This document shows positions 1-10,714 of a DNA stretch of 64,000 nucleotides, piece after piece. The notes beneath the pieces were generated by a model. That model was given only the letters and a program-made list of their open reading frames with translations. It was not told the DNA's origin and did no database searches. The position numbers were made by a program, and so were the translations under genes. Source of the stretch: Ensifer canadensis (lineage in GTDB: Bacteria; Pseudomonadota; Alphaproteobacteria; Rhizobiales; Rhizobiaceae); NCBI RefSeq assembly GCF_017488845.2, contig NZ_CP083370.1:1984001-2048000 (forward strand), in the 5' to 3' direction. Numbering within the stretch: position 1 is the stretch's first letter; the number at the start of each line of letters is the position of its first letter.

Positions 1-117
1 CTCCCGTTCGACGCGGAGCCGACGCCTCATCCGCACCGTCACCTTGTTCCGCCTCGCTCCGCCCCTAATTTGTCACCCAACAGCAAAGGCCGACACCACA
101 GGGAAGAGGAAAGCCAG

Positions 118-1167
118 ATGGAATACCGACTGCTTGGCCGCTCCGGCCTGAAAATCTCGACGATCACCATGGGAACGATGACGATCGGTGGCGGCGGCAA
201 GTTCGCGCAGGTCGGCAATGTCGGTCTCGACGAGGCGCGCCGCTATGTCGACATGTGCCTCGATGCCGGCGTCAACCTGATCGACACCGCCGATATCTAT
301 TCCACCGGCGGCTCGGAGGAAATTATCGGCGACATCCTCGCCGGCAAGCGCAAGAACGGCGTGCTGGTTGCCACCAAGGCGCGTTTCAACATGGGGCCGG
401 GCCCGAACGACGGCGGCCTCTCCCGCCACCACCTGATTGCCGCCTGCGAAGCGAGCCTCAGGCGGTTGAAGACCGATGTCATCGATCTCTACCAAGTGCA
501 CGAATGGGACGGCCAGACGCCGCTCGAAGAAACGATGGAGGCGCTCGACACGCTCGTTCGCCACGGCAAGGTGCGCTACATCGGCTGCTCCAACTATTCC
601 GGCTGGCACATCATGAAGGCGCTCGGCATCAGCGCGCTCGACCGCCGCCACCGCTTCGTCAGCCAGCAGATCCACTACACGCTCGAAGCCCGCGAGGCCG
701 AATACGAACTGCTGCCGATCAGCATCGACCAGGGCCTCGGCGTGCTCGTCTGGAGCCCGCTTGCCGGCGGCCTGCTGTCGGGCAAGCACCGGCGCAACCA
801 GACGCCGGAGGGTACCCGCCAGCTCGCCGGCTGGAACGAGCCGCCGATCCGCGACGAAGAACGGCTGTGGAAGATCGTCGACATGCTGGTAGCGATATCA
901 GGCGAGCGCGGCGTCTCGCCAGCCCAGATCGCCCTTGCCTGGCTGATCGACCGCAAGGGCGTCACCTCCGTCATCATCGGCGGTCGCCGGGAGGAGCAGT
1001 TCCGCGACAACCTTGCCGCCGCAAGCCTCAAGCTTACCGATGAGGAGCGCGAACTGCTCGACGCCGTCAGTCTGCCGCCGGTCATCTATCCCTACTGGCA
1101 CCAGCTGCGCAGCGCCAAGGACCGACTTGGCGAAGCCGATCTTTCGCTGCTGGGCCCGCATGTGTGA
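118..1167 (+). CDS. Aldo/keto reductase
   Basis: NADPH-dependent aldo/keto reductase of 349 residues, normal length for the family, presumably cytosolic and reducing an aldehyde or ketone; the substrate cannot be read from sequence. The catalytic tetrad is visible: Asp56 and Tyr61 in LIDTADIY, Lys87 in VATKARF and His128 in YQVHEWD. The C-terminal cofactor segment (VTSVIIGGRREEQ) is also present. ATG 118 is chosen because GAGGAAAG lies just upstream and the protein then begins like its relatives (MEYRLLGRSGLKIS). An upstream in-frame start at 70 would add a 16-residue charged tail and lacks a ribosome site. The gene stands alone on this strand, followed by a repeat-filled gap. Confidence 0.92.
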   Translation: MEYRLLGRSGLKISTITMGTMTIGGGGKFAQVGNVGLDEARRYVDMCLDAGVNLIDTADIYSTGGSEEIIGDILAGKRKNGVLVATKARFNMGPGPNDGGLSRHHLIAACEASLRRLKTDVIDLYQVHEWDGQTPLEETMEALDTLVRHGKVRYIGCSNYSGWHIMKALGISALDRRHRFVSQQIHYTLEAREAEYELLPISIDQGLGVLVWSPLAGGLLSGKHRRNQTPEGTRQLAGWNEPPIRDEERLWKIVDMLVAISGERGVSPAQIALAWLIDRKGVTSVIIGGRREEQFRDNLAAASLKLTDEERELLDAVSLPPVIYPYWHQLRSAKDRLGEADLSLLGPHV

Positions 1168-1545
1168 GAGCACGCTATTGCCAACGCGGCGAAGCGCGTT
1201 GCCCCTCATCCGGCCTGCCGGCCACCTTCTCCCCGCATGCGGGGAGAAGGAAACCCGCGGCGCCCTACCCATTCACATCGCGCCATACCAAAGCCTCCCG
1301 ATCACCATGAGAGGGATCGCCGAGTTGCAACCCACTCTGTACCGCGTCCCCTCTCCCCGCCTGCGGGGAGAGGGTTAGGGTGAGGGGCCAATCTGCGACA
1401 GCAGTGAGTGGCAAAACTGCGAGAGCCCGGCGAGAACCCACCCGGCCACGCGTCGCTGTCGGACACCACACCTCCCCTTGACTTCCAGCTCAAAACCCCC
1501 ATTTTATATCATATGATACGGCACGGGATTTCATAGGAGACGTTC
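1168..1545. repeat. Gap with two palindromic intergenic repeats
   Basis: No gene seen. Two related GC-rich palindromes lie here: about 1200-1252, centred on CTTCTCCCCGCATGCGGGGA, and about 1346-1390, centred on CTCTCCCCGCCTGCGGGGAG followed by GGTTAGGGTGAGGGGC. Both belong to a type of short palindrome common between genes in Rhizobiaceae. The last 40 bases before the antitoxin (TATATCATATGATACGG, 1505-1521) are AT-rich with a small palindrome and probably hold its promoter. Confidence 0.6.
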
Positions 1546-1950
1546 ATGCCCAGCGCACAGCCGGTTCTTGCCCCCGACCGCGACGCGGCAAGACATGAGG
1601 AAGCCGTCATCGTCAGGGCGGTGGTGAAGGCCTGCGACCTGTGGAAGCTGACCAACCGGGAAGCGTCGCAGCTCTTCGACGTGCCGATCGCCACCTGGAA
1701 CCGGATGAAGGCCGGCGACTTCAAGGGCAAGCTCGACCAGGACAAGCGCATGCGTGCCAGCCTGATCGTCGGCATCTTCAAGGGCCTGCGGCTCTATTTC
1801 AACGGACCGCTGACCTATCAATGGCCAAAGGCGGTCAACACCGGGCCGGTCTTCGACGGCCAGTCGCCGGTCGACCTGATGATCGAGGGCGGCATACCCG
1901 CGATGATGAAGGTGCGCCGCTATCTCGATGGCCTGCGCGGCGGCCTATGA
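1546..1950 (+). CDS. Xre/MbcA/ParS-type antitoxin (DUF2384)
   Basis: Antitoxin of a type II Xre-RES toxin-antitoxin module, 134 residues. The N-terminal half is a helix-turn-helix-like region (around residues 20-60, including the stretch EASQLFDVPIATWNRMKAG). The C-terminal part ends PVDLMIEGGIPAMMKVRRYL, typical of the DUF2384 toxin-binding domain. It should bind and block the RES protein encoded next and repress its own promoter. Its TGA stop overlaps the toxin ATG in ATGA, indicating translational coupling. ATAGGAGACGTTC precedes the ATG, a clear ribosome site. The identification rests on motif and on the linked RES gene. Confidence 0.88.
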   Translation: MPSAQPVLAPDRDAARHEEAVIVRAVVKACDLWKLTNREASQLFDVPIATWNRMKAGDFKGKLDQDKRMRASLIVGIFKGLRLYFNGPLTYQWPKAVNTGPVFDGQSPVDLMIEGGIPAMMKVRRYLDGLRGGL

Positions 1951-2636
1951 TCGCCGAGATCGATTTTACCGATCCGGCCACCATCCGGCTGATCTCGACC
2001 GCCTATATCGACGAGCCGGCCGTCAAGCCGCTCTGCGACGACGAGGACGACATCGAGATCCTCAACCGGCTGGAGGCGCTGACATCCGCGCGGCTGAGCC
2101 CGCTGGCGCTACCCGCCGGTGTCAACCCGGCGGAGCTTCTGAACGAATCCTTCGGCTACGGCTGGTCGCTGATCAACGCCGCCTTCTGCCACGCCCGCCC
2201 GCCGGGCAACCGCTTCAACAACGAGGACCGCGGCGCCTGGTACTGCGCCTTCGGCGACACCGCGCTCGAAACCTGCCAGGCCGAGATCGTCTATCACCGC
2301 ACCCGCGCGCTTGCCGACGCCGGTATGTTCCAAGACATCGGCGCCTACCGCGAGCTGATCGCCGGCTTCACCTGCCGTTTCCACGATGTCCGCGGCGAAA
2401 CCGATGCTACCTATCTCGACTCCGACCCGACCCTTGCCTATCCGGCCGGTCAGGCACTCGCCGCCACTGTCTACGCGGAAGGCGGCAACGGCCTGATCTA
2501 CCCCTCCGCCCGTCACCTCTCAGGCGAATGCATCGCCGTCTTCCGCCCCGCCGTCATCCAGAACATCCGCCAGGGCCAAACGATCACCTTCGAGTGGAAG
2601 GGTTCGCCCGAACCGACGATCCGGCGGGAAGGCTGA
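1947..2636 (+). CDS. RES-domain toxin (NAD+-degrading type)
   Basis: RES-family toxin, 229 residues. Characterised RES toxins of Xre-RES pairs deplete NAD+ (hydrolase or phosphorylase) or ADP-ribosylate a target; which applies here is unknown. The family signature is visible: GNRFNNEDRGAWYCAF (residues 87-102) with the conserved Arg and Tyr, the following acidic helix (TALETCQAEIVYH), and GLIYPSAR with Ser187. All expected active-site types are present, so the toxin looks intact. The start is the ATG overlapping the antitoxin stop by four bases. Together with the antitoxin it forms a complete two-gene operon. Confidence 0.9.
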   Translation: MIAEIDFTDPATIRLISTAYIDEPAVKPLCDDEDDIEILNRLEALTSARLSPLALPAGVNPAELLNESFGYGWSLINAAFCHARPPGNRFNNEDRGAWYCAFGDTALETCQAEIVYHRTRALADAGMFQDIGAYRELIAGFTCRFHDVRGETDATYLDSDPTLAYPAGQALAATVYAEGGNGLIYPSARHLSGECIAVFRPAVIQNIRQGQTITFEWKGSPEPTIRREG

Positions 2637-2711
2637 GGGTGCCGCAGCGGAGCTGCGGACGCAAAGTCATCTGTGATGCGGAAAGATCTAAATCCACTGA
2701 CTGCCTAAAAA

Positions 2712-2827
2712 CTCCCTCATTCCGGCCTTGTGCCGGAATCCAGCCAGCCCAAGTCCTTGGGCTGAAAGGTCTTTTGACCTGACAGCCGCCAAGTCGCTGG
2801 ATGCCGGTACACGGCCGGAATGAGGGA
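2712..2827. repeat. Inverted repeat element, family E copy 1
   Basis: A 116-bp element with inverted ends: CCCTCATTCCGGCC at the left and GGCCGGAATGAGGG at the right. Inside are GTCCTTGGGCTGAAAGGTC and TCGCTGGATGCCGG. A second copy with the same internal order occurs at 15086-15212. It sits in the 490-bp gap between the RES toxin and the next gene. Confidence 0.7.
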
Positions 2828-2949
2828 GAGCAAGTCGCGCGCTCCGCCCTGAGCGGAACGGTTCGTCGGAACCAACCACTCAGCACCGGGGCTCGGGAAT
2901 AGGTCGAAACGCCATCAGGCGGTAAGTTTGGAATGCCGGGAATGCGCTA

Positions 2950-3053
2950 CTGCATGTTTCCTTAGATCCTATTCGATTTAAGGATAAAAACATGCAGCAA
3001 TTCAAAGTGCTACAGCGACCTTTGCGCGTCTAATAAGACGCGCGGCGCTGTAG
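2950..3053 (+). repeat. RIME-like mosaic repeat, family A copy 1
   Basis: A 104-bp element made of two hairpins. Left arm: CTGCATGTTTCCTTA with TAAGGATAAAAACATGCAG. Right arm: CTACAGCGACCTTTGCGCGTC with GACGCGCGGCGCTGTAG (the C of the right arm lies in GTGCTACAGC). Eight recognisable copies lie in this window in both orientations. The size and two-hairpin build resemble RIME elements of rhizobia. Confidence 0.85.
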
Positions 3054-3129
3054 CAACGCACGCGACATCATCAATGCGCAGATGCACCACGCTCCCGCTC
3101 GCGGTCCATTCGAGCTTGTCAGGGCGTGA

Positions 3130-3621
3130 TTACTGAGCGGCCTGGCAAGCCCTCAGGGCCTTGAAGGCTGCGTCGGTTCCGGCCAATTTTACGACAATGG
3201 GATTGCCGCCCTGGGGCGTAATCGTCACAGCCTTCTTCTTGGCCAGGTCATAGATGAAGTCAGCATTGTTGACCCATACGAACGCGCCGCGATAGCCGTC
3301 TATGGCTTGGCCCTTCGCCTCGCCGCTGAACTGCTGGCCATCGACATCGAACAGGACCGCAAGCTTTTCGTTTGCAGCAACATTAGCATCAGCTTTGGTG
3401 TAGAGCGCCATGTAGCCACGCAGCGCGGCCGTTGCATCGATGCCCATCTGAACTTGTGTACCGTCTGCGTTTGATTTTGTGATCAAGCATCCTGGCCCCA
3501 TGTTGTCCTTCACGAGAATGTCCCAGCCGGCTTCTGAACCGTATTTGGTCTGGGCCATCACACCGGTTGCAAGGAGGGTCGAGAACGCCAGCGTCAGTCC
3601 AATTGCAATCTCCGTTTTCAT
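3130..3621 (-). CDS. Secreted hypothetical protein
   Basis: Small exported protein of 163 residues, function unknown. A signal peptide covers about residues 1-23 (MKTEIAIGLTLAFSTLLATG, cleavage after VMA). The mature part has two cysteines, one in GPGCLIT and one near the end (LRACQAAQ), which could form a disulfide. The segment between reads as alternating beta strands (YDLAKKKAVTITPQGGN). It may be distantly like invasion-associated (IalB-type) proteins, but I do not claim that. ATG 3621 has AAGGAGATTGCT directly upstream; longer in-frame starts lack this and would bury the signal peptide. Confidence 0.75.
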   Translation of the reverse strand: MKTEIAIGLTLAFSTLLATGVMAQTKYGSEAGWDILVKDNMGPGCLITKSNADGTQVQMGIDATAALRGYMALYTKADANVAANEKLAVLFDVDGQQFSGEAKGQAIDGYRGAFVWVNNADFIYDLAKKKAVTITPQGGNPIVVKLAGTDAAFKALRACQAAQ

Positions 3622-3985
3622 AGCAATCTCCTTATGTTTAACAGGAATTACCAAGCCAAGCGCGGAAGGACGCCGTTTATAGCAGCGCCCAACAGGCTGC
3701 GCTGCAACGGCTTCAACACGAGTTTGCGCGCAGGAGAAAAGCGAGCAACTGCGGCTTTCTAATGGAAACGGGCGAAATACTATCGGCGCTGTCGCCTGGA
3801 TTGCACCGGCAATCAAATAATTCGGTGGATTAACCCTTCATTAATCTTGGAATCGCCGAAAAATTGATAACGTGAACGTGGCTGCTTGCTTTTGGGCACC
3901 GCTGCCAATCGTAAGGCATTGAGGCAACCTTAGGGCGTCCGGCAACGGGCGCTCTTTGCGTGTAGCTCTTGAAAAGTTTCAACGA

Positions 3986-4906
3986 TCACGCCTGCTGGAA
4001 TGACTTGTGACGCGGACCCCGATACCGCAGCGCGTCGGCAATCAATGCAAATGCGGGCGACGTTTGCCGGCGGCTCGGGTAATAGAGGTGGTAGCCGGCA
4101 AAGGGCGGGCACCAATCTTCCAGAACCTGCACCAGCTGGCCCGAGGCGAGATAGGGCGCGACGGCATCTTCAGGCAGGTAGGTCAGGCCCAGCCCGCCAA
4201 GGGCCGCGTTCAGCCTGAGCGCGATGTTGTTGAAGACGAGTTGGCCCTCGACCCGCACCTTCACCTCGCGGCCTTGCCTCTCGAATTCCCAGGCATAGAT
4301 GCCGCCATGGGTCGGCAGGCGCAAGTTGATGCAATTGTGCTCCGTCAGGTCCTGCGGCATTAGCGGCATTTTCCGTGTGGCGAAATAGGCGGGTGCGCCG
4401 ACCACCGCCATGCGCATGTCGGGCCCGATGCGCACGGCGATCATGTCCTTGGCCACCTGCTCGCCGAGGCGCACGCCGGCGTCGTAGCGCTCCGAGACGA
4501 TATCGGTCAGGCCGTAGTCGACGATCACCTCGACATGAACATCCGGATAATCAGGCAAGAGCCGCTCCAGCGCCGGCCAGAGGATGCGATCGGCCGCATG
4601 CTCGCCGGCGGTGATGCGGATCGTACCCGCCGGCTTGTCGCGAAACGCGCTGAGCGCTGCCAGTTCCTGGTCGATCTCATCCAGGCGCGGCCCAATCGAC
4701 ACCAGCAGCCGCTCGCCAGCTTCGGTCGGCGAGACGCTGCGGGTCGTGCGCGTCAGGAGCCTCAAGCCCAGCCGCGCCTCGAGCCCGCGGATGGTGTGGC
4801 TCAGCGCCGACTGTGAGACCCCGAGCTGCGCTGCCGCCTTCGTAAAGCTCCGTTCCCTTGCTACAGCAAGGAAGGCGATGAGGTCATTGATCGGCTGGCG
4901 CGGCAT
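3986..4906 (-). CDS. LysR-family transcriptional regulator
   Basis: LysR-type regulator of 306 residues: winged helix-turn-helix in residues 1-65 (FTKAAAQLGVSQSALSHTIR is the recognition region) and a periplasmic-binding-protein-like effector domain after that. It is transcribed away from the cupin gene at 5147, with a mosaic repeat between. By the usual LysR layout it probably controls the divergent cupin/aldo-keto reductase/SDR operon. The C-terminal stretch resembles regulators that act on oxidoreductase genes (subgroup not proved). Confidence 0.92.
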   Translation of the reverse strand: MPRQPINDLIAFLAVARERSFTKAAAQLGVSQSALSHTIRGLEARLGLRLLTRTTRSVSPTEAGERLLVSIGPRLDEIDQELAALSAFRDKPAGTIRITAGEHAADRILWPALERLLPDYPDVHVEVIVDYGLTDIVSERYDAGVRLGEQVAKDMIAVRIGPDMRMAVVGAPAYFATRKMPLMPQDLTEHNCINLRLPTHGGIYAWEFERQGREVKVRVEGQLVFNNIALRLNAALGGLGLTYLPEDAVAPYLASGQLVQVLEDWCPPFAGYHLYYPSRRQTSPAFALIADALRYRGPRHKSFQQA

Positions 4907-4979
4907 TCATGAATTCCCCTCATAAGCTCGTGCGATATTTACCATCTAATCCTGATCAATCCCACGCCCTAAATTGCTG

Positions 4980-5083
4980 CTGCATGTTTCCTGAGATCCT
5001 ATTCAATCTAGGGATAAAAACACGCAGCAATTCAAAGTGTTACAGCGACCTTTGCGCGTCCAATAAGGCGCGCGGCGCTGTAG
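4980..5083 (+). repeat. RIME-like mosaic repeat, family A copy 2
   Basis: Full-length copy of the two-hairpin element, more diverged in the left arm (CTGAGATCCTATTCAATCTA). It occupies most of the divergent promoter region between the LysR gene and the cupin gene, ending only 63 bases before the cupin start. Confidence 0.85.
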
Positions 5084-5146
5084 TGACGACAGCGACGACG
5101 TCAGGCCCGACCACGGCCGCGTCGCCATTTGCAAAGGATCGACGCC

Positions 5147-6636
<1,490 letters not shown>

Positions 6637-6649
6637 AGAAGAGGCAACA

Positions 6650-7390
6650 ATGACAGAGAATATCAAGGACAAGGTGGTCGTCATCACCGGCGCCAGCAGC
6701 GGCCTTGGCGAAGCGACGGTGCGGCGGCTTGCCGGTGACGGCGCCAGGCTGGTGCTGGGCGCGCGCCGCATCGACCGGCTGCGGGCGCTTGCCGACGAGC
6801 TATCGCTCGGCAAGCAAGCTGCCGTTCAGACCGACGTAACGTCGTTCGAGGAGGTCAAGCGCCTGGTCGATCACGCCGTCCGGCTCCATGGCCGCATCGA
6901 CGTCATGCTCAACAATGCCGGGCTGATGCCGCACTCGCCATTGGAGCGCTGCAAGGTCGAGGATTGGGACCGCACCATCGACGTCAACCTCAAGGGCGTG
7001 CTCTACGGCATCGGTGCTGCACTTCCTCACATGAAGCAGCAGAAGAGCGGCCACATCATCAACGTCTCCTCGGTCGCCGGCCACAAGGTCGGCCCCGGCG
7101 GTGCCGTCTATGCCGCCACCAAACACGCCGTACGCGTGATTTCCGAGGGGCTGCGGCAGGAGGTGAAACCCTACAATATCCGCACCACCATCATCTCGCC
7201 GGGGGCGGTCGCGACCGAACTGCCCGACAGCGTCACCGAGACTGATGTCGCCGAGAATGTCCGCGCGCTCTACGAGCGTATCGCCATCCCCGCCGACAGC
7301 TTTGCCCGCGCCGTGGTCTACGCCATGAGCCAGCCGGAGGATGTCGACATCAACGAGATCCTGTTCCGGCCGACCAGCCAGGAATATTGA
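6650..7390 (+). CDS. SDR-family NAD(P)-dependent oxidoreductase
   Basis: Classical short-chain dehydrogenase of 246 residues. Visible motifs: nucleotide-binding TGASSGLG (13-20), LNNAG near residue 87, catalytic Ser in NVSSVAG and YAATK with the catalytic Tyr and Lys. The C-terminal part ([20 protein letters not shown]) is typical of the YdfG-like group acting on hydroxy acids or small alcohols. ATG 6650 has AGAAGAGGCAACA upstream. Last gene of the cupin operon; an intrinsic terminator follows at 7492. Confidence 0.92.
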   Translation: MTENIKDKVVVITGASSGLGEATVRRLAGDGARLVLGARRIDRLRALADELSLGKQAAVQTDVTSFEEVKRLVDHAVRLHGRIDVMLNNAGLMPHSPLERCKVEDWDRTIDVNLKGVLYGIGAALPHMKQQKSGHIINVSSVAGHKVGPGGAVYAATKHAVRVISEGLRQEVKPYNIRTTIISPGAVATELPDSVTETDVAENVRALYERIAIPADSFARAVVYAMSQPEDVDINEILFRPTSQEY

Positions 7391-7491
7391 AGCCGCGGGA
7401 GGGTGGCGCCTTGCCGCCCTCCTCTCGTGATCCCTTCGATCGCGCAAGCTGCTTCCTGCGCAAATACCGCTACAACGACCTCGGCAGCAAG

Positions 7492-7529
7492 ACGCCGCGC
7501 CTCTCGACGAGACGCGGCGTTTTTCTTTT
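7492..7529 (+). terminator. Intrinsic terminator of the cupin-AKR-SDR operon
   Basis: Perfect 8-bp stem ACGCCGCG / CGCGGCGT around a 13-base loop, followed by TTTTCTTTT. The T run is only on the + strand side, so it ends the operon 5147-7390. Confidence 0.8.
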
Positions 7530-7582
7530 GCGGGTGGCGCAACGAGGAGAACCGGGCGAAAGCACCTGTCGAGGCAGCAGCG

Positions 7583-8533
7583 TCAGCCGGCTGCTACGGA
7601 GGCAATTGCCGCCGGTTTCGCTCCCTGGCCAACCTCGCCCAGCATCCAGTCGCAAAACGCCAGAACCCGCGGATCCTGGCCAGAGCTTTCGGGATAGACG
7701 AGGTGATAGGCATAGTCCTCGGCGACGCTGACGCCGATGTCGAACAGCTGCACCAGCCGTCCCTCGGCAAGTTCGTTGCGGATCATCGCGAGATCGACAA
7801 GGCCGACAGCGCCACCATCGATAACGGCCTCGACCACATGGCTGGTGTCGGTAAAGGCCACGCATCGGCTGTCGTCGAAATCATCGATGCCGGCAGCCGC
7901 CATCCACATGCGCCAGTTCGGCCACAGCATGCCTTCGGTATAGCATTCGACATGGCAAAGCGTCTGAGCGAAGAGATCGCGTGGCGTCTTCGGCCGTCCG
8001 CTGGCAGCGATCAGCTTCGGGCTGCAGACCGGGGCGATCACCGCCTCGAACAGGCGCTCAGACCGCGTCTGCGCATAACGGCCGGAGCCGAAGCGGATGG
8101 CGATATCGACATCGTCGGCGTCGAAATCCCTGACCTCGTCGCTGATGTCGAATGTCAGCTCGATCGTCGGGTTGGCGGCACGAAATTGCGACAGCCGCGG
8201 CAACAGCCAGTTGGTGGCAAAACGCGGGCTGAGCGACACGCGCAACTGCTGGGCGCCGCGCGCCATCCGGCGCGCACGGCCGACCGCCCGCTGCAGCGTC
8301 TCGAGCGCCTGGACCGCTGCCTCGAACACCACGGCGCCGGCCGGCGTCAGCTGGATGCTGCGGCTGGTGCGGGTGAACAGCACGAGGCCGAGTTGATCCT
8401 CGATTTCCTTGATCTGGTAGCTGACCGCCGCCGGCGTCAGCCCGACTTCGTCGGCCGCACGGGTGAAATTGAGATGGCGACCGGCAGCCTCGAAGGTTCT
8501 GAGCGCGCGGGTTCCTGGCAGCATTCGGCTCAT
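7583..8533 (-). CDS. LysR-family regulator, GcvA-like
   Basis: LysR-type regulator of 316 residues resembling the GcvA/AmpR-type group: the start RALRTFEAAGRHLNFTRAAD and the helix LTPAAVSYQIKEIE are characteristic. The effector domain follows from about residue 95. It is divergent from the MFS exporter at 8683, with a 150-base gap, so it is the obvious candidate regulator of that exporter. Confidence 0.9.
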   Translation of the reverse strand: MSRMLPGTRALRTFEAAGRHLNFTRAADEVGLTPAAVSYQIKEIEDQLGLVLFTRTSRSIQLTPAGAVVFEAAVQALETLQRAVGRARRMARGAQQLRVSLSPRFATNWLLPRLSQFRAANPTIELTFDISDEVRDFDADDVDIAIRFGSGRYAQTRSERLFEAVIAPVCSPKLIAASGRPKTPRDLFAQTLCHVECYTEGMLWPNWRMWMAAAGIDDFDDSRCVAFTDTSHVVEAVIDGGAVGLVDLAMIRNELAEGRLVQLFDIGVSVAEDYAYHLVYPESSGQDPRVLAFCDWMLGEVGQGAKPAAIASVAAG

Positions 8534-8682
8534 GGATCTTCAAGCTCCATTTAACAATGCATCGAGAACTACTTGTTTTTCAATGAGCGATCAATCGGTG
8601 ATGATCGAAAGCATTGATGATCGAAGCCATCGGGACCGCAGATTTCCGTCTCGCGGCGCCCAAATTTCCATGGAGTGAACAT

Positions 8683-10101
8683 ATGTCAGTTGGCTTGACC
8701 CCGAGCGATGGGCGGGCAGATAGCGCTGCCCTTGCGCCCGGTCAGAACGACGCGCTGCATTGGCCGGCGCGCCTTTGGGTAGCGCTCTTCATCTTCAGCG
8801 GGGTGATCCTGCTCGACGGGCTCGATATCTCGATGATTGCCGTAGCGATCCCCGAAATCCAGCATGAGTTCGGTATCAGTGCAGCCACCGCACAATGGCT
8901 GGTCAGCGCCTATATCCTCGCCTTCGGCGGCTTCCTGCTTCTGGGCGGGCGCTGTGCGGATCTGTTCGGCCGCAGGCGTGTGTTGGTCGTCGGGCTCGGT
9001 GTCTTTGCCGTGGTGTCGCTGTTCGGCATGGTCACCAACGACCCGATCCTTTTGATCGTTTCGCGCTTCATCAAGGGCATGACCGCAGGTTTCACCGGAC
9101 CGGCGGCCATGTCGTTGCTGACCACGACCTTCCCGGAAGGCCCCCACCGCAACAAGGCTTTCGGCATCTTCAACCTCTTCGAGGCTTCGGGCTACTCCTC
9201 CGGCCTGCTCGTCGGCGGGCTGCTCGCCGGGCTGGACTGGCGCTACATCTTCGTGCTGCCGGCGCCGATCGCGGTGCTGTTGATGCTGGCTGCTTTGCGC
9301 TTCCTGCCGCCGGATGCGCCGCGCGCCGAGCGCCTGCGGCCGGATGTCGGCGGCGCGGTCACCCTCGTCGCCGGCATGCTGCTGCTCGTCTTCACCGTCG
9401 CCTCGACGGCCGATGCCGGCTGGACCTCGCTGCGCACGACCGGTGGCCTTGCGCTCTCCGCCCTGCTGCTCATCACTTTCCTGCTGATCGAGCACCATGT
9501 CGAGCAGCCGCTGATCCGGCTCGGCATCTTTCGCAACCGCGGCCTAGTAGCCGCCAATGTCAGCGCCGCCCTGCTCTATGGCGGCGCGATGGGCTTTCAA
9601 TTCCTGATCGCTCTCTATCTGCAGAACCTCCAGGGTTGGAAACCGATACATATGGCTTTGATGCTCCTGCCGGCCGGTCTCATGGTGGTCATCCTCGGGC
9701 CGAAACTGGGGGCATTGATGAACCGTTTCGGCGTCCGTCGCGTGTTGATGGTTGGACTTGTGGCCTTCGTGCCCTGCTATCTCCTGATGCTGCGGATCGG
9801 CCCGACGCCTGACCTGTGGACCGTATTGCTGCCGGCATCGCTGCTCTGGGGCATTGGCTTTGCGCTCAGCATCTCGGCGCTGATGGTCGTCGGGACCAGT
9901 GGTGTCGCAGACGAGGAACAGGGGCTGGCCGCCGGACTGCTCAACAGCTCGCTGCAGGTCGGCGGCGCCTGCGGACTTGCCGTCGTCACCGCCGCGATCA
10001 TGCCCGGCACGCAACTCGCCATGCTCTATCCCGGCGTCATCGTCATCCTGGCCTTTGCTATCCTGACGCTGCTGGCGCAATTGATCCATCGCCGCCGCTG
10101 A
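8683..10101 (+). CDS. MFS transporter, DHA2 (drug exporter) type
   Basis: Major-facilitator exporter of 472 residues with about 14 hydrophobic segments, typical for the DHA2/EmrB-QacA group. It probably exports a toxic compound in exchange for protons across the inner membrane. The MFS loop motif GRCADLFGRRRVLV is present at about residues 90-103, and LDGLDISMIAVAIPEI in helix 1 resembles motif D1. ATG 8683 with TGGAGTG upstream is preferred over an in-frame start at 8614. It is divergent from the GcvA-like LysR gene. Confidence 0.9.
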   Translation: MSVGLTPSDGRADSAALAPGQNDALHWPARLWVALFIFSGVILLDGLDISMIAVAIPEIQHEFGISAATAQWLVSAYILAFGGFLLLGGRCADLFGRRRVLVVGLGVFAVVSLFGMVTNDPILLIVSRFIKGMTAGFTGPAAMSLLTTTFPEGPHRNKAFGIFNLFEASGYSSGLLVGGLLAGLDWRYIFVLPAPIAVLLMLAALRFLPPDAPRAERLRPDVGGAVTLVAGMLLLVFTVASTADAGWTSLRTTGGLALSALLLITFLLIEHHVEQPLIRLGIFRNRGLVAANVSAALLYGGAMGFQFLIALYLQNLQGWKPIHMALMLLPAGLMVVILGPKLGALMNRFGVRRVLMVGLVAFVPCYLLMLRIGPTPDLWTVLLPASLLWGIGFALSISALMVVGTSGVADEEQGLAAGLLNSSLQVGGACGLAVVTAAIMPGTQLAMLYPGVIVILAFAILTLLAQLIHRRR

Positions 10102-10203
10102 GGAGGCCGGCGCCGGCGCCGACCCGATCAACGGTCGGTCGCCGGCGACTACGTGTAAGGCATAATCTTGCAACCTCCGTCTTTCCTCGCTATGCCCTTC
10201 GCC

Positions 10204-10572
10204 ATGGAACAGCTCGTCGAAATCGGAAATACGCGTGTTCTCAGATGCGCAGACGAAGGCGGCCTGCTGCGGGTCGCAGGCGACGCCAATGATTTTCTTG
10301 GCGATGCCTGGGCCCATAGTGCCGATATGCTCGCGATCCCGGTCACGCGCCTCGGCCCGGATTTCCTCAACCTCAGCACGCGCGTCGCCGGCGAGGTCTT
10401 CCAGAAGTTCGTGAACTACCGCATGAAATGCGCCATCGTCGGCGATATCTCTGGGGCGCTTGAAAGCAGCAAGGCGCTTGGCGACTTCGTTCGCGAAACC
10501 AACAAGGGCAATGCGCTCTGGTTTGTGCACGATTTCGATGCGCTTCGCCTCAAGCTCGCCAGCGCCGCCTGA
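10204..10572 (+). CDS. DUF4180-domain protein
   Basis: Small cytosolic protein of about 122 residues of the DUF4180 family; function unknown. The family core is clear: RVAGEVFQKFVNYRMKCAIV, then GDISGALESSKALGDFVRE and TNKGNALWFV. The start is uncertain. ATG 10204 gives the usual family length, ATG 10192 is also in frame, and a TTG at 10168 has the best ribosome-site-like sequence (TAAGG, seven bases before). Confidence 0.75.
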   Translation: MEQLVEIGNTRVLRCADEGGLLRVAGDANDFLGDAWAHSADMLAIPVTRLGPDFLNLSTRVAGEVFQKFVNYRMKCAIVGDISGALESSKALGDFVRETNKGNALWFVHDFDALRLKLASAA

Positions 10573-10588
10573 CCCAGCTTTCCCGAAT

Positions 10589-10690
10589 GCATGTCGCGCA
10601 AAAATGCGCTGCGGTTTTGCAATGACGACATGTGAAAAACCCGGAACTTAAAGCGCGGCAAGCACACCCCGGAGCTCGCGGCGCGCTTCA
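10589..10690 (+). repeat. Mosaic repeat, family B copy 1
   Basis: Element starting GCATGTCGCGCAAAAATGCG, with GCGGTTTTGCAATGACGACA in the middle and ending CGCGGCGCGCTT. It recurs at 25891, 31047 and, degenerate, at 57986. It lies 16 bases after the DUF4180 stop codon. Confidence 0.75.
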
Positions 10691-10714
10691 AGCGAACGGC
10701 CCGCCCCGTGGCGG

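Noticed and set aside
2950..3053. Repeats as a CRISPR array
   Set aside because: Copies are dispersed over kilobases, not spaced by unique 30-40 bp spacers, and each is a two-hairpin element.
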